Part shown: positions 41,673 through 52,997 of the stretch, in pieces | Position numbering within the stretch: position 1 is the first letter of the stretch | Layout: each line of letters opens with the position of its first letter | NCBI RefSeq assembly: GCF_947179165.1 | Contig: NC_077245.1 | Location: 22,481,740-22,545,739, forward strand | Length of the DNA stretch: 64,000 nt | Reading direction: 5' to 3' | Source of the DNA: Solanum dulcamara | Taxonomy: Eukaryota; Streptophyta; Magnoliopsida; Solanales; Solanaceae | Notes under the pieces: model-generated | Told to the model about the DNA's origin: nothing | The model's database searches: none | What the model saw: the letters and a program-made list of their open reading frames with translations, nothing else | Made by a program: the position numbers and the translations under genes

Positions 41673-43411
41673 ACCAAGTAAACGTAATCAAGGAGAATAA
41701 AAATTGACTCAAACACTATAGTTATGAAAAAAAATAGAGAGATAGAAAGTTAAGATCAACTTGACAAAGACTTGTGAAGAAAAGAGGTAGTAAAGTGACA
41801 TGAAAAACATCTGCCTAAAAAGTTGCAATACATTTAAATGTGAAATTCAAAGCCTAAGAGCGGGGGTTGTTCTATTTCACTTAACTAATTGTTTTATCTA
41901 ATAGAACTACTTTTTTTTCTTTCAATTTATCTATTTGATTTTTATTTATGACATAAAATTTGAGAAAATAAAAAATACTTTTGATCTTATGGTATTAAAC
42001 TAAACTAAAATATATCAAAATATTCTTAATTTTATGATTTTAAACATGTCATGTGAAAAAATTAAAATTAAAAATTATCAAAAACGGAAGGAAATCTTTC
42101 TTGAATTGAAAGTTGTTGGAAAAGTTTGAATATTTGATAGCGTATGGGATGTCCAAACTAATTGCGACATAGCAAGTAAACCAACTCTTTTAATGTGATA
42201 CGTACAAGTGAATAACCCCAATTTGACCTTAATTGTCAAACGTACTGATCCAAATGAAAGACAACCTTATACCTACTTCACCATAATTTCAAAAAACATA
42301 CTAAACCAAAAGTCGTTGCTTACTCCAAAAATGATTAAGACAAGCATCTCCTGTGCCTGTTTCTTTAATTAACTTGGTATCTACATATATAGCTAATTTA
42401 TCTTGTCTTTTTAAAAATGATCCAAAGAAAGTCCAAATGTCTTTATATTGTTTATACTATTTGAATTTATTTATTTATTTTATTTTTCAATATAAATTTC
42501 TTAAAATAAGGAAAATGATTTTAATTTCTTAACAAAAATAGATAAATAAGTTATATAAGTGACATTCTATAGTAATTGTCTTTTTCTTACCCTCGATCTA
42601 ACACACCTTACCTCCATCCACACTCCCATAGCCCCCATTTCACGCCACCCCCACTCTCATCCTTTATCTCTATAGTATTTATATAGATTATATAAAGTAT
42701 TTTTGAAATAATATTTTCTACTTACTTACAAACACTAAAAGATAAGTAAGATATCACTTATTATATTATTATGAAAAATATTTTCCAAGGCCCAAGCCGT
42801 GTTAATAGAGTATATACGCTTTGAGGTTTCCGTGACCGCGATTTGTAACTTTGTATGTATCGATGACATTGAGAGCTTTCAAATCACCTTATTATTTTTG
42901 TTCACATTTAACTCTTCTTGTTCTCTCCACAATGAAGGGAATGTATGAAATAAAATATAATTGATTAAAAGTGTATGGTAATGTGCAAGAGCTGTTTATA
43001 CACACTTTTACACTGTTATATAATATTATACGAAATAGGATTTTGTCTTCTACGAAACTCCATTCGAAATGGATAAAAAATAACACCAAATAGCTCAAAT
43101 GCTCACCGAATAGATGACATCCCCAACAGCTCTATTTATGTGTTTTTAACCTTTTAGAAACTCAACAATGAAGTTTTTGATTTTTACATTAGTTCACCCA
43201 ATAATATTTAAATTTGTAATAATAAACATAAATATTACTTTCAATCAGCTTTAAAAAACCATGATCACAAATTTAAAATATGTGTCTTCTTCCTAAATAT
43301 TTTAAATTATATACAAAACGAGTTAAATAGGGTAAGATATATGAAAATATGGACTCATAACTTTGATTACAAGCTTGGGCCAAATGATGCAGAAGATAAA
43401 CTTATATTTTT
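41673..43411. other. Intergenic, AT-rich
   Basis: No gene is supported. There is a C/A-rich patch at about 42590-42660 (CCATCCACACTCCCATAGCC) and otherwise AT-rich unique-looking sequence. Confidence 0.5.
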
Positions 43412-43881
43412 AGAGAAAATACATCAAATTTTCCGAAAAAAATTTACTCTAGCACTTTAACTATACGAGTACTTAAATACCTCCTTAATAAATTTCATGT
43501 GAATTAAATATCACCCTAAGATTATAATACCATTTTCATCTGCCACATCATATCACCATTTTCAATCCTTCACTGCTCATTTTTTTTCATCCTCACCATT
43601 CAATTTTAAAAATTAACTTTAGGAAAGAACCATTACAATACCACGTTTTTGAATCCCTCCCCTCCCCCTCGAATCTGCTTAGTGGGAAAATGAATTTTTT
43701 TAAAAGTCAATTTTTTTTCTTGACAACCTAAATAAAAAATGAAGGTTATATACGAAAATTGATAGACTCACATTTTAATTCACTTAAAAGTTGTTAAGAG
43801 GGGTATTTAAACCTCCGTATAGTTAAAGTGTTAAAATAAATTTTGTTGCCAAGTTCAGAAGGAATTTGATGTATTTTCTCT
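43412..43881. mobile_element. MITE with terminal inverted repeats of about 95 bp
   Basis: The left end AGAGAAAATACATCAAATT and the right end AATTTGATGTATTTTCTCT are complementary. The similarity continues inward for about 95 bp through the blocks CACTTTAACTATACG and TTAAATACC. The interior is C-rich on one side (CCCTCCCCTCCCCCTCG). Flanks are AT-rich (TATATTTTT and TATTTTTAT), so the duplication cannot be set with certainty. Long inverted ends without coding capacity fit a MULE-type MITE. Confidence 0.7.
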
Positions 43882-43957
43882 TATTTTTATTATTTCAATC
43901 TAACGTAATTTTTTATGTGACAATTTTTGAATATTTTGATTCATAAGTCATAAGTAT

Positions 43958-44370
43958 TACTCCCTCCGTCAATTTATTTAAAGACGTTTGATCTAGTATA
44001 TAGTTAATTTGTAATCTAAAATAAATTACAGATATTTATATAATTATAAATTATTTTATTAAGAATAATATAAAAATTAAAATCAAATAGTTATTACTAA
44101 ATATAGAAAAATGTCATTCTTCTTTAAACTAAATAAAAAAAAGAATTTTATATTAATTGAGATGAAGAATTATAAATAAATAAAAAATGTAAACAGCAAT
44201 ATAGAGTGTTCTATAATTCACTTCTACTCTAAGAGGGAAAATTATAACTGAAACTTGAGGAAAACTGTGGAATCAGAAAAGGATAGAAGATGATAAAGTG
44301 AACAAAGAGAATAGAGCTGCAACATCGTGGCTTACCTAATTCAGACCTTTAATTACTTTTCCAGTGATAG

Positions 44371-44403
<33 letters not shown>
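43958..44403. repeat. Single Stowaway-type end and (TA)n microsatellite
   Basis: TACTCCCTCCGTCAATTTAT at 43958 is a Stowaway-like terminal repeat without a recognisable partner. At 44377-44403 there is a pure (TA)n tract. Confidence 0.5.
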
Positions 44404-45235
44404 TGAGGTTTTATATTTTATAATAAATACGCATGGATATATATTTATTATTCATGCCTATATAATTAGGAAGAAATATTGCCTACACATAAATACACTT
44501 GTGATGCATGCGAAAACAAAGTATTTCACTTATGCACGGATACAATATATTCCATTATAGAAATATTGTATATATGGGGATACACTTCTTATATGCTCCA
44601 ACAATGTGTATTTCACTATTATTATGTATGCGAATACAATGTATTCAGCTATGTTTTGAAATCAAAATACTATTACATTTTATAACGAAGTAAAATCTCG
44701 CTATTTAGTTTTTAAAATTTGAACACAAATAGCTATATTAACGAAATTTTCTCTGCAAAATAAACCAAACGGCTATTGGGCTGCCTTGACCTTGGGCTCC
44801 TTCGCAGCTGACCTCCACGCCGAGTTCCCAATTGGCCCATTTACATAAATTATAACCCATTTACATAAATAATATAGTATATAACATTAATTGCGAGTTT
44901 TAATATATGTTTTAGCTTTACCAAAAAATGGTAGTATTTTTTTACTCGAAATAACAAAAAAAAAATTAAAACATTTTTTTCTTTCTTCCTTTTTTTTTCT
45001 TTTTCAGTTTTCCCTTTCTCTATCTTTCTCCCCCCCCCCCCCCCCCCGCTCTCCTTCTCTTTTTTTAGTCCGATTTTTCTCTCTCTATCTATCATTTTCT
45101 TTCTCTTTCTCCATTTTTTAAAAATACGTAATAATTAATTATCATAATTTAAACTTAATTTGGGATTTGTTATTATAAAAATGATGATTTTACTATTTTT
45201 TAGATTAAGTAAATTTTTTATGTAAATACATATAT
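44404..45235. other. Intergenic with low-complexity tracts
   Basis: 44488-44690 has loose repeats around ATGCGAATACAATGTATT. 44990-45110 is a pyrimidine-rich tract with a run of 18 C (45030-45047) between T/C-rich arms. Open frames here come from the low complexity. Confidence 0.55.
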
Positions 45236-45467
45236 AATGCATTTCTAACACAATAAAGAAAATAAATATAAATAATAATTGTAATACATTTTGAATTCAA
45301 TATATTATACATATTATAGGCATGTTTCAATACTCGTGGTGAATATATATAACTAAAATATTTTTAATACAATAATATATTTCGTTAACAAAAGAAAAAA
45401 AGAAAAAAAAATTATAATAAATTTTGAATTCAATATATTATATTATAGGCATATTTCAATGCACAGG
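45236..45467. repeat. Minisatellite of about 115-130-bp units, left of the copia element
   Basis: Units share TATTATAGGCATGTTTCAAT, then GTGGTGAATATATA, ACTAAAATATTTTTAATACA and TTTTGAATTCAATATATTA. About two units lie here and three to four more at 50655-51060, on the other side of the copia element, which therefore sits within the array. Confidence 0.75.
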
Positions 45468-45894
45468 ATGGAAGGATATCACTATTAAAATATGGAGTAC
45501 ACTGCTCTCAAATACAAAGAGAAAACAACAATTAACACTTCTCTCTTGTAAAAGGAACAACTACTAAAGAGGACACTCAAGACTAAAATATTTATCTTGG
45601 TGTATAACTCTCTTTGTATTCTTACTCTCACTTTTTCTGAATGAATTAAATGAGGGCATGAGGCCCTCTATTTATAGGAGGATGAAAACGCATAGAAAAT
45701 TTACACGTTAATTTTCTACGCATTTTTCTACGTGTCTGTCAATTTTTGCCTTTGTCAAAAAGATGCTGCAACCATTGTTGACAATTATTGAATAATTTTA
45801 TTCTTAAAAAAAAAACGATGCAGCCATTGTTGACAATTGTTGAAGACTTTTATTCTTCAAAAAATGCTGCAGCCTTTTTTGACCCTTTTTTTCA
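45468..45894 (-). repeat. 3' LTR of copia element, outer end missing
   Basis: 427 bp matching 50167-50583 with few differences. The inner edge reads TTCA|TTCTCTCACTTGAAG. On the minus strand the PPT-like purine stretch is GAAGGAATCTTCAAGTGAGAGAA. The outer end stops in the minisatellite without the TGTTTGGGGC end found at 50059. Confidence 0.85.
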
Positions 45895-45948
45895 TTCTCT
45901 CACTTGAAGATTCCTTCACACCATCCTTTCTACCCAACTATTGCAATG

Positions 45949-47447
45949 TTACATTTCTGTTAGGCCAATAGAAGATCGACACCGTATAAACTTGTTACTG
46001 TTGATTGGCTTTGTAAACATATCTGCTAGGTTGTCATTAGTGTGAATTTTCTGAATATCCACACTGCCTTCTTCCACTTTCTCACGAACAAAGTGATACT
46101 GAACTCCTATGTGTTTTGTCCTTGAATGAAATGTCGGATTCTTTGCAAGATGCAAAGCACTTTGACTCTCACAAAACAGAGCAACCTTCTCTTGTTTGTG
46201 CCCGAGCTCCTCAAATAACATTTGCAACCATATTGCTTCTTTGCTAGCTTGTGTAGCTGCTATATATTCTACTTCCATCGTAGATGTAGCCACGATAGAT
46301 TGCAGTTTTGAAATGCAGCTTACAGCTCCTCCAGCAAGAGTAAACACATAACTTGTGGTGGACTTGCTTTTATCAAGATCACCTGCATAATCTGAATCAA
46401 CATAACCTTTAACAGTAAAGTTTGATCCTCCATAACACATTGCAACATCTGAGGTACCCTTGATGTATCTCAGGATCCTCTTAACAGTATTCCAATGCTC
46501 TCTACCAGGATTATCCATGTATCGACTAACCACTCCCACTGCTTGTGCAATGTCGGGTCTTGTACATACTATGACGAAAATTAAACTTCCCACTTCTGAT
46601 GCATATGATACTCGAGATATATCCATCCTCTCTGCTTCATTGCTAGGACTCATACTTGAGTATAACTTGAAATTAATAGGAAGTGGGGTAGAAATTGACT
46701 TACAATCTCGGATCTTGAAGCGTCTCAAAATTTTCTTCAAGTAATTCTTTTGAGAAAGCCAAATCTTTCTATTATTTCTGTCTCGGTGAATTTGCATCCC
46801 TAGAATCTTGTTTACTAGTCCCAAGTTCTTCATTTCAAACTCCCTAGCCAACTGTGCCTTTAAATTTGTAAGACGATCTTTGTTGGGGCCTGCTACCAAC
46901 ACGTCGTCAACATACAACAGCAAAATAACAAAATCTTCATCATCAAATCTCTTGTAATAAACACAAAGATCTGAACTATGTTTGTTGTATCCAAGGCTTA
47001 TAATGAAGGAATCAAATCTCTTATACCAACACCTGGCGCCTGTTTGAGACCATATAGAGATTTGTTCAACCTGCAAACCAAGTTCTCTTTTCCCTGTTCT
47101 TCAAAACCTTCTGGTTGGAGCATGTAAATTTCTTTCTCAAGTTCTCCAAGAAGAAATATAGTTTTGACATCTAACTACTCCAAGTACAAGTCAAATGTAG
47201 CACACATCGCCAGGACCACTTGAATTGTTGTGAGTCAAACCACCGGAGAAAATATCTCATTGAAGTCTATACCTTCTTTCTGAGCGAATCCTTTCACCAC
47301 CAATCTTGCACGATACTTCTCCACTTGATCATTACCATTGCGTTTGATCTTGTAGACCCATTTGTTTCCAATGGCCTTCCTTCCTTGTGATAATCGAACA
47401 AGATCCCATGTTTTATTTTTATGAAGAGCTTCAATGTTTTCTTGCAT
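45949..47447 (-). pseudogene. copia reverse transcriptase and RNase H, frameshifted
   Basis: 47447-47235 is the RT N-terminus (NKWVYKIKRNGNDQVEKYRA, then LVVKGFAQKEGIDFNEIFSP). After a broken stretch, 47076-45949 reads openly through the active-site box LLYVDDVLVAG and the Tnt1-like connection to RNase H. RNase H has YVDSDYAGDLDKSKSTTSYV and STMEVEYIAATQASKEAIWL. Where copia elements normally have CDSQSA the protein reads CESQSA, so a catalytic Asp appears changed to Glu. The end (DIQKIHTNDNLADMFTKP) is intact. Confidence 0.88.
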
Positions 47448-47471
47448 TGCTACCTTCCACAGAGATGATTC

Positions 47472-48386
47472 TTAGTTTTTCATAGCCTCATGAAAGGTTA
47501 AAGGCTCTCCATTTTCTGTTAATAGACAGTATGCAACATTGCTCTTCATAGAATAATCTGAGTACCAAGATGGTTCTTTTCTCTCCCTAGTTAACCGTCG
47601 AACTTCTGGAGTTTCAATCTCAGCTTGTTCTTGTTCTTCGTACTCTGGTGCTGCTTCAGAAGAAACTAGAACTTCTTCTTCAACTTCAACTGTAGTAGTC
47701 TCTGATTTTTCTTTTGAAGTGCTACTTTTTTTTTGCTTGTATCTTATTTTCAACAAATACAACATCCCTGCTGATTACCACCTTGTGGACAGTGGAATCC
47801 CACAAGCGGTACCACTTGACTCCATCAGTATACCCTAAAAAAATGTATTTCCTGAATTTTGGATCCAATTTTAATTTTTCTTGGGTGTTGTACATAACAT
47901 AAGCAAGGCTTCTGAATATATGTAAGCGAGAATAATCAGCTGGTTTTCCTGTCCATATCTCCATTGGTGTTTTCAGATCAATTGCGGTTGATGATGACCG
48001 ATTGATCACATAACAGGCGGTTTTGACTGCTTCTGCCCAAAATGGTTTTTCCAACCCTGCAGTTGCCAACATAGCTCTTATTCATTCCAATAAGGTTCTG
48101 TTCATCCGCTCTGCTACTCTATTTTGTTGTGGAGTATATGCCACTGTGAACTGTCGTTTAATACCTTCTTGTTTACAGAAGTTATTAAATTCATCACCAG
48201 TGTATTGTCCTCCATTATTGTCCTCAAACACTTAATCTTTTTCTCAGATTCAAGTTCCACCCGTGCTTTGAATTCTTTGAAAACTGAAAAAACATCTGCC
48301 TTCCTCTTGATTGGATACACCCAACTTCTCCTGGAGTAATTATCGATGAATGACATGAAATATTTCGCTCCTCCTAGGGACTCCAT
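47472..48386 (-). pseudogene. copia integrase, frameshifted
   Basis: 48386-48114 begins MESLGGAKYFMSFIDNYSRR, the core of the integrase, and shifts frame where the catalytic D-N-G region is expected. 48072-47722 contains AEAVKTACYVINRSSSTAID and the C-terminal KPADYSRLHIF region. 47765-47472 is the Glu/Arg-rich linker to RT. The breaks make this non-functional. Confidence 0.85.
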
Positions 48387-48418
48387 CGGTGCTTGCCAGA
48401 CATCAGAGTGGACCGGAT

Positions 48419-49525
48419 CTAATATTTCCTTGCTTTAGTAGAGGAACTGCTAAACTTCAGTCTATTTTGCTTACTGGTAACACAATATTCACAAAAGGGT
48501 AGTGAAACCTTTTTGAGCCTTAGAAGAAACTTTTGCTCAGCAAGAATCTTCAAACCTCGTTCTGACATATGGCCAAGTTTATGATGCCACATCATTGTTG
48601 ATTCTTCAAATAAACTTGCTGATGTGGTTGATGTTTCTCCTTCTTGGTGTGTTTCACCTTTAAGCACATATAGATTTGCAGCAAGTTTTTCTGCTTTCAT
48701 AACTACAAGCGCTCCTTTGGATATTTTCATGACTCCACCTTGAGTCTTATATGAACATCCATTATCATCTTGTTGTCCTAAAGACAATAGATTCTTCTTC
48801 AAGTCTTTTACATGTCGTACCTCTTGGATGGTGCGTACCGTGCTATCATATATCTTTATTTTGATAGATCCAATACCAATAACATTCAAAGCATGATCGT
48901 TTCCCATAAATACAGATCCTTCTGAGATAGGATTATATTGATGGAACCATTCTCTCCGAAAAGTCATGGTCCATGTTGCTCTTGTGTCCATGATCCAAAC
49001 ATCAACGAAATATTTTCTTCCTTCATTATTTGATGTTGCCTCACTACATAAAATATCGCCATCATCCGAGGTACATGCAACATTCCTTTGAGCATTTGAT
49101 GGCTCAGGGTGTTCACTTTTCTTTTTGAACCGACAATCTTTCTTGAAGTGCCCTTTCTTGCCATAGTTGTAGCACTTGATATTCTTCTTACTTCTTGATT
49201 GAGATCTACCATGATTGTGACTCCCACTGGGGCCACGTTCCGTTGGTCTTCCTCTCACCATTATCAAAGCTTCAGCTTGCTGCGAACTTGCTTGTCTGTC
49301 TTCCTTATTTTTGCGCTGATTTTCTTCTTCCAAAACAGCGGCTGCAATTTCATCGAAAACTAGACTGTCTATATTGTTCGTCAGGTTGATGATAAGTTGA
49401 TCATACGAGTCAGGCAGACTTTGAAGTAGAAGTTCCGCACGTTCAGTCTCCTCTATTTTGCAACCCATTGTTGTAAGTTGCGAAAATAGAGTATTCAAAG
49501 TATTGATGTGTTCAATAACCGACAT
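48419..49525 (-). pseudogene. copia gag C-terminus, zinc knuckle, protease and pre-integrase domain
   Basis: A 368-codon open stretch. It contains gag (SLPDSYDQLIINLTNNI), a knuckle CYNYGKKGHFKKDC in which the second Cys is Tyr, and the protease active-site region MDTRATW, where D-T-G has become D-T-R. The GAG-pre-integrase zinc domain follows (MMWHHKLGHMSERGLKIL, then CEYCVTSKQ). Two active motifs carry substitutions that should disable them. Confidence 0.88.
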
Positions 49526-49530
49526 GGACT

Positions 49531-49863
49531 CTACATTCGAAGAGTATACAATCTTCTTTTTAAGAAAATTTTATTATTCAAAGACTTGGCCTCATATAAC
49601 CCTGTAAGAGTATTCCATATTTCCTTCGCCGGCCATTTTTCAGCCACACTAGACAATACTTGATCAGCTAGTGCCAAGTGTAGATCAGCAACTGCGTTGC
49701 TGTCTATGTCATTCCACTTGCTGTCATCAGTAAAATTTATGGGTCTGCCTTCAATTGCAGCTAAGCAATTGTCCTTTCTCAATATTGCATTTATTTTCAT
49801 TTTTGACAATGAGAAATTAGTCCCATTGAATTTTTCAACATCAAACTTTATTGTACTCGACAT
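49531..49863 (-). pseudogene. copia gag N-terminus
   Basis: Starts MSSTIKFDVEKFNGTNFSL, the typical Tnt1/Tork gag beginning, and continues with AVADLHLALADQVLSSVAEK and NTLTGLYEAKSLNNKIFLKR. It ends at a stop near 49531, and the gag sequence continues in another frame at 49525. The start ATG is at 49863-49861, about 195 bp downstream of the 5' LTR. Confidence 0.88.
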
Positions 49864-50045
49864 TGTTATTTGCTTCACACCCTTCTAGATCATTTCTGAA
49901 TATTTTTGCGAACAATCGTGACAGACTATACCGTCACTGAAATTTACTATTCATGTAAATAGTACTATTCACCAAATTTTACTATTCATAAAAATTTACT
50001 ATTCACGAATAGTATCTTCGCATAAAATAGACAAAATAACCGAGG

Positions 50046-50057
50046 GCTTTGATACCA
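50046..50057 (-). other. Primer binding site (tRNA-iMet type) of copia element
   Basis: TGGTATCAAAGC on the minus strand, one base inside the LTR end. It differs from the tRNA-iMet PBS TGGTATCAGAGC by one base. Confidence 0.85.
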
Positions 50058-50058
50058 C

Positions 50059-50583
50059 TGTTTGGGGCAGTAAAGACCACAACTAAAGTTTGATATGATG
50101 AAAATAAATTGGACACGAGAATTTTACGTGGAAACCCCTCTAACTAGTAGAGGAGAAAAAACATGGGGTAGAAGGATATCACTATTAAAATATGGAGTAC
50201 ACTGCTCTCAAATACAAGGAGAAAACAACAATTAACATTTCTCTCTTATAAAAGAAACAACTACTAAAGAGGACACTCAAGACTAAAATATTTATCTTGG
50301 TGTATAACTCTCTTTGTATTCTTACTCTCACTTTTTCTGAATGAATTAAATGAGGGCATGAGGCCCTCTATTTATAGAAGGATGAAAACGCATAGAAAAT
50401 TTACGCGTTAATTTTCTACGCGTCTGTCAACTTTTGTCTTTGTCAAAAGGATGTTGCAGCCATTGTTGATGATTGTTGAATACTTTTATTCTTCAAAAAA
50501 AACGTTGCAGCCATTGTTGACAATTGTTGAAGACTTTTATTCTTCAAAAAATGTCGCAGCCTTTTTTGACCCCTTTTTTTTCA
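50059..50583 (-). repeat. 5' LTR of copia element
   Basis: 525 bp. On the minus strand it starts TGAAAAAAAAGGGGTC and ends TTACTGCCCCAAACA. It contains three near-repeats around GCAGCCATTGTTGACAATTG with TTCTTCAAAAAA (50455-50560). In element orientation, TATAAATAGAGGGCC near 50370 is a good TATA-box context for the LTR promoter. Confidence 0.88.
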
Positions 50584-50654
50584 CAAAGGACAAAAAAAAA
50601 GAAGAAGGATGCAGAAAGAGAGGGAAAGAGAAAGAGAGAAAAAAAAGGATAAAT

Positions 50655-51060
50655 ATAATGCATTTCTAACACAAAAATAAAAATTAAAAAATTAATTATA
50701 ATAGATTTCAATATATTATACATATTATAGGCTTGTTTCAATGTACGTGGTGAATATATAACTAAAATATTTTTAATACAATAATATATTTCATTAATAA
50801 GAGAAAAAATAAAAAATAATTATAATAGATTTTGAATTTAATATATCATGGAAATGTTTCGATGCACATGGTTAATATATAACTAAAATATTTATAATAC
50901 AATAATATATTTTAACACCATTAATAAGAGAAAAAATAAACAATAATCATAATAGATTTTGAAATCAACTTATGATACATATTATAAGCATCTTTCAATA
51001 AATGTGGTGAATATATCATTAAAATATTTTTAATACAAATATATTATAGTTTATAATGTG
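50655..51060. repeat. Minisatellite of about 115-130-bp units, right of the copia element
   Basis: Three to four units of the same family as 45236-45467, with blocks such as ATATAACTAAAATATTTTTA and AATAATATATTTCATTAATA. Both flanks also share TATAATGCATTTCTAACACA (45236 and 50655), so the same phase of the array occurs on each side. Confidence 0.75.
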
Positions 51061-51171
51061 AATTTCAAATATTTTGATACTATTTAAATTTGAATAATTA
51101 ATTATTAATCTAAAAAGGGGAGAAAGAGAAAAGAGAAAAAATAGATGAAAAAAAAAGAAGTAGCATGCATA

Positions 51172-51222
51172 GGGGGGAGGGAGGGAGGGAGGGAGAGAGA
51201 GAGAAAGAGAGAGAGGGGGGGT
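51172..51222 (+). repeat. GA-rich tract with G-quadruplex potential
   Basis: Runs of three or more G separated by single A (GGGGGGAGGGAGGGAGGG) followed by (GA)n and a final run of G. The sequence meets the G3+N1-7 pattern for an intramolecular G-quadruplex. Confidence 0.7.
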
Positions 51223-51410
51223 TAATGGGGTGATTTTAGTTATTAAATAAGATAAATATGATAAAATCGTAATAAAAAAAGTACCCTAAAAAGGATAATT
51301 ATTAGTCTAAAAAGAGTTCATTTATGTAAAAAATTCTTCCCAATTCTGAGTAACAGGCTCAATTGCACCTTTAGGATCTGCTGGGGTCATAACATTACGT
51401 CTATTAAGTA

Positions 51411-51500
51411 GGGTTTGGGGAGAGTAGAGCGTACACAAACCTTACCACTACTTCGAGGAGGTGGAGAGACCGTTTTCGAAAAACCTTCGGCTCAAGCACC
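51411..51500 (+). repeat. SINE-like remnant (Au-SINE-like)
   Basis: AGAGTAGAGCGTACACAAAC, followed by CTTACCACTAC, GGTGGAGAGACCGTTTTCG and CTTCGGCTCAAGC. This order (GTACGCAGACCTTACC..., GAGGCTGTTTCC..., CGGCTCAAG) is the layout of a tRNA-derived SINE related to Au and widespread in Solanaceae. The classification is from memory of the family and is not certain. Confidence 0.5.
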
Positions 51501-52997
51501 TCAAACCCAAGTAAAAGAATAAGAAACAATATGTATCTCTCCCTCAATGCCTAGAATTTTACTCACAGATTTCGCGTATAAAACTTTATAAAAATAATAT
51601 GAAATATGTATATAATTGTATAATGTATAAGGTTCATGTAGGTTTCTAGAAAAAAATTATACATCGAATCTCGCTCACGATTCATGTATAAAATCTATAA
51701 AATTATGTGTAAAACATGTATATAATCGTATGAATTTTATATAAAATTCATGTTGGTTTCTGCATATTTAATAGAACTACAACAAATTTGTTATGATTAA
51801 GTATAGGAATAATAGGCAAATATGGAAAACCAATAACACACAAATACAAATATGGACTTTAAATATAGTTTAAATAAGGATAGATTTAAGAAATAAAATT
51901 TTAGTCCATTTAAATTATTAATATTAGAAATTCTTACATCTTATAAAAAATTTACAGATTTAATAGCTATAACTTAATTAATTTCAAAATTCTAAACATT
52001 AGGATAATAATCAAATAATAATTATTTGAGAAAAATAATAAATAACAAGTCTTTCAATGAATGACAAAAAGTTCAAACAATATTTTTAACGATCTTTATG
52101 CTTTTAATATGCTTTAATATAGCTTGGTGTGCGTTTTTTGCGCGTAATCAAAATGTGTATCTTATTTGACAACAAACACTACAGAAAAAATTGATTAACT
52201 TCAAACTCCATCCTTAATCCATTGTTAAATAGGGTTTAGCGATGAATTATATTGTTTAATTTTCTAGAGATAATCATGTTAATATTTGGTAATTAAATAA
52301 CTTAATATATAAAATTAGAATATTTAGAAATTTCATTCAGTCAATCATCAAAAGAATATAGGTAGTAAACAGAGGAGCACTGATGTCTTTCTAATACAAG
52401 TATTACGACATATAATTTGAGTTGGACAATATTCAAATTCATGGTTGATTGACGAAATTTTATGGGGACCGAACTTTAATTGAACTCAAAGTATAATTTG
52501 AATTAGGGACTTTTTGAGTTTCTGTTATAACCAAATAAGGAGTCCTACAATAGTGACAGCTTCATTACCCAAAAATAAAGGCACTTATACTAAACAAGCA
52601 ACGCTGTTTTGTTATTTTTTTCCTATCTATAATTACAATTTTATTGCCAAAATTAATGGCTGAGTGGGATACTTGAAATATTCAAAGCTTTGTATTTAAT
52701 ATTATAACATACACACAATAATTTATGTTATTATATACATTTATTATTAAATATAGAAATATTTGGATTATTCTTTATGCTACATAATTATTTCTATACT
52801 TATTTAGGACTATTGTCCAAATAAATTACGTAACTTTTTGCCTTTTTATGGCATTAGGATCGGATACTCCTCTACAAGTAAAAATTCCTAAATAAAGATA
52901 AAGGAAAGAAAAATAATTACGATAACTTAATAAAATTAAATAATAATTTGAAAAAAATATGAAAAGACGATTTTGCACGTGTATTGCATAGTCTTTT
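51501..52997. other. Intergenic, AT-rich
   Basis: Short repeats around ATGTATATAATCGTATGAAT at 51590-51760. No gene, RNA or transposon end is recognised. Confidence 0.5.

Larger units (their letters stand above)
45468..50583 (-). mobile_element. Copia retrotransposon (Tnt1/Tork-like), decayed
   Basis: Minus-strand element. The 5' LTR is 50583-50059 (525 bp), with a tRNA-iMet-type PBS inside it, then gag, protease, integrase, RT and RNase H, which is the copia order. The 3' LTR is 45894-45468 and lacks about 108 bp of its outer end (the part matching 50059-50167). The right flank is CAAAG (50584-50588). The left duplication is lost with the missing LTR end. The LTRs are still highly similar, so the element is much younger than the gypsy copies, though its frames are broken. 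Confidence 0.9.

Noticed and set aside
44850..45121. Overlapping open frames on both strands around 45 kb
   Set aside because: They arise from pyrimidine-rich low-complexity DNA including a run of 18 C.
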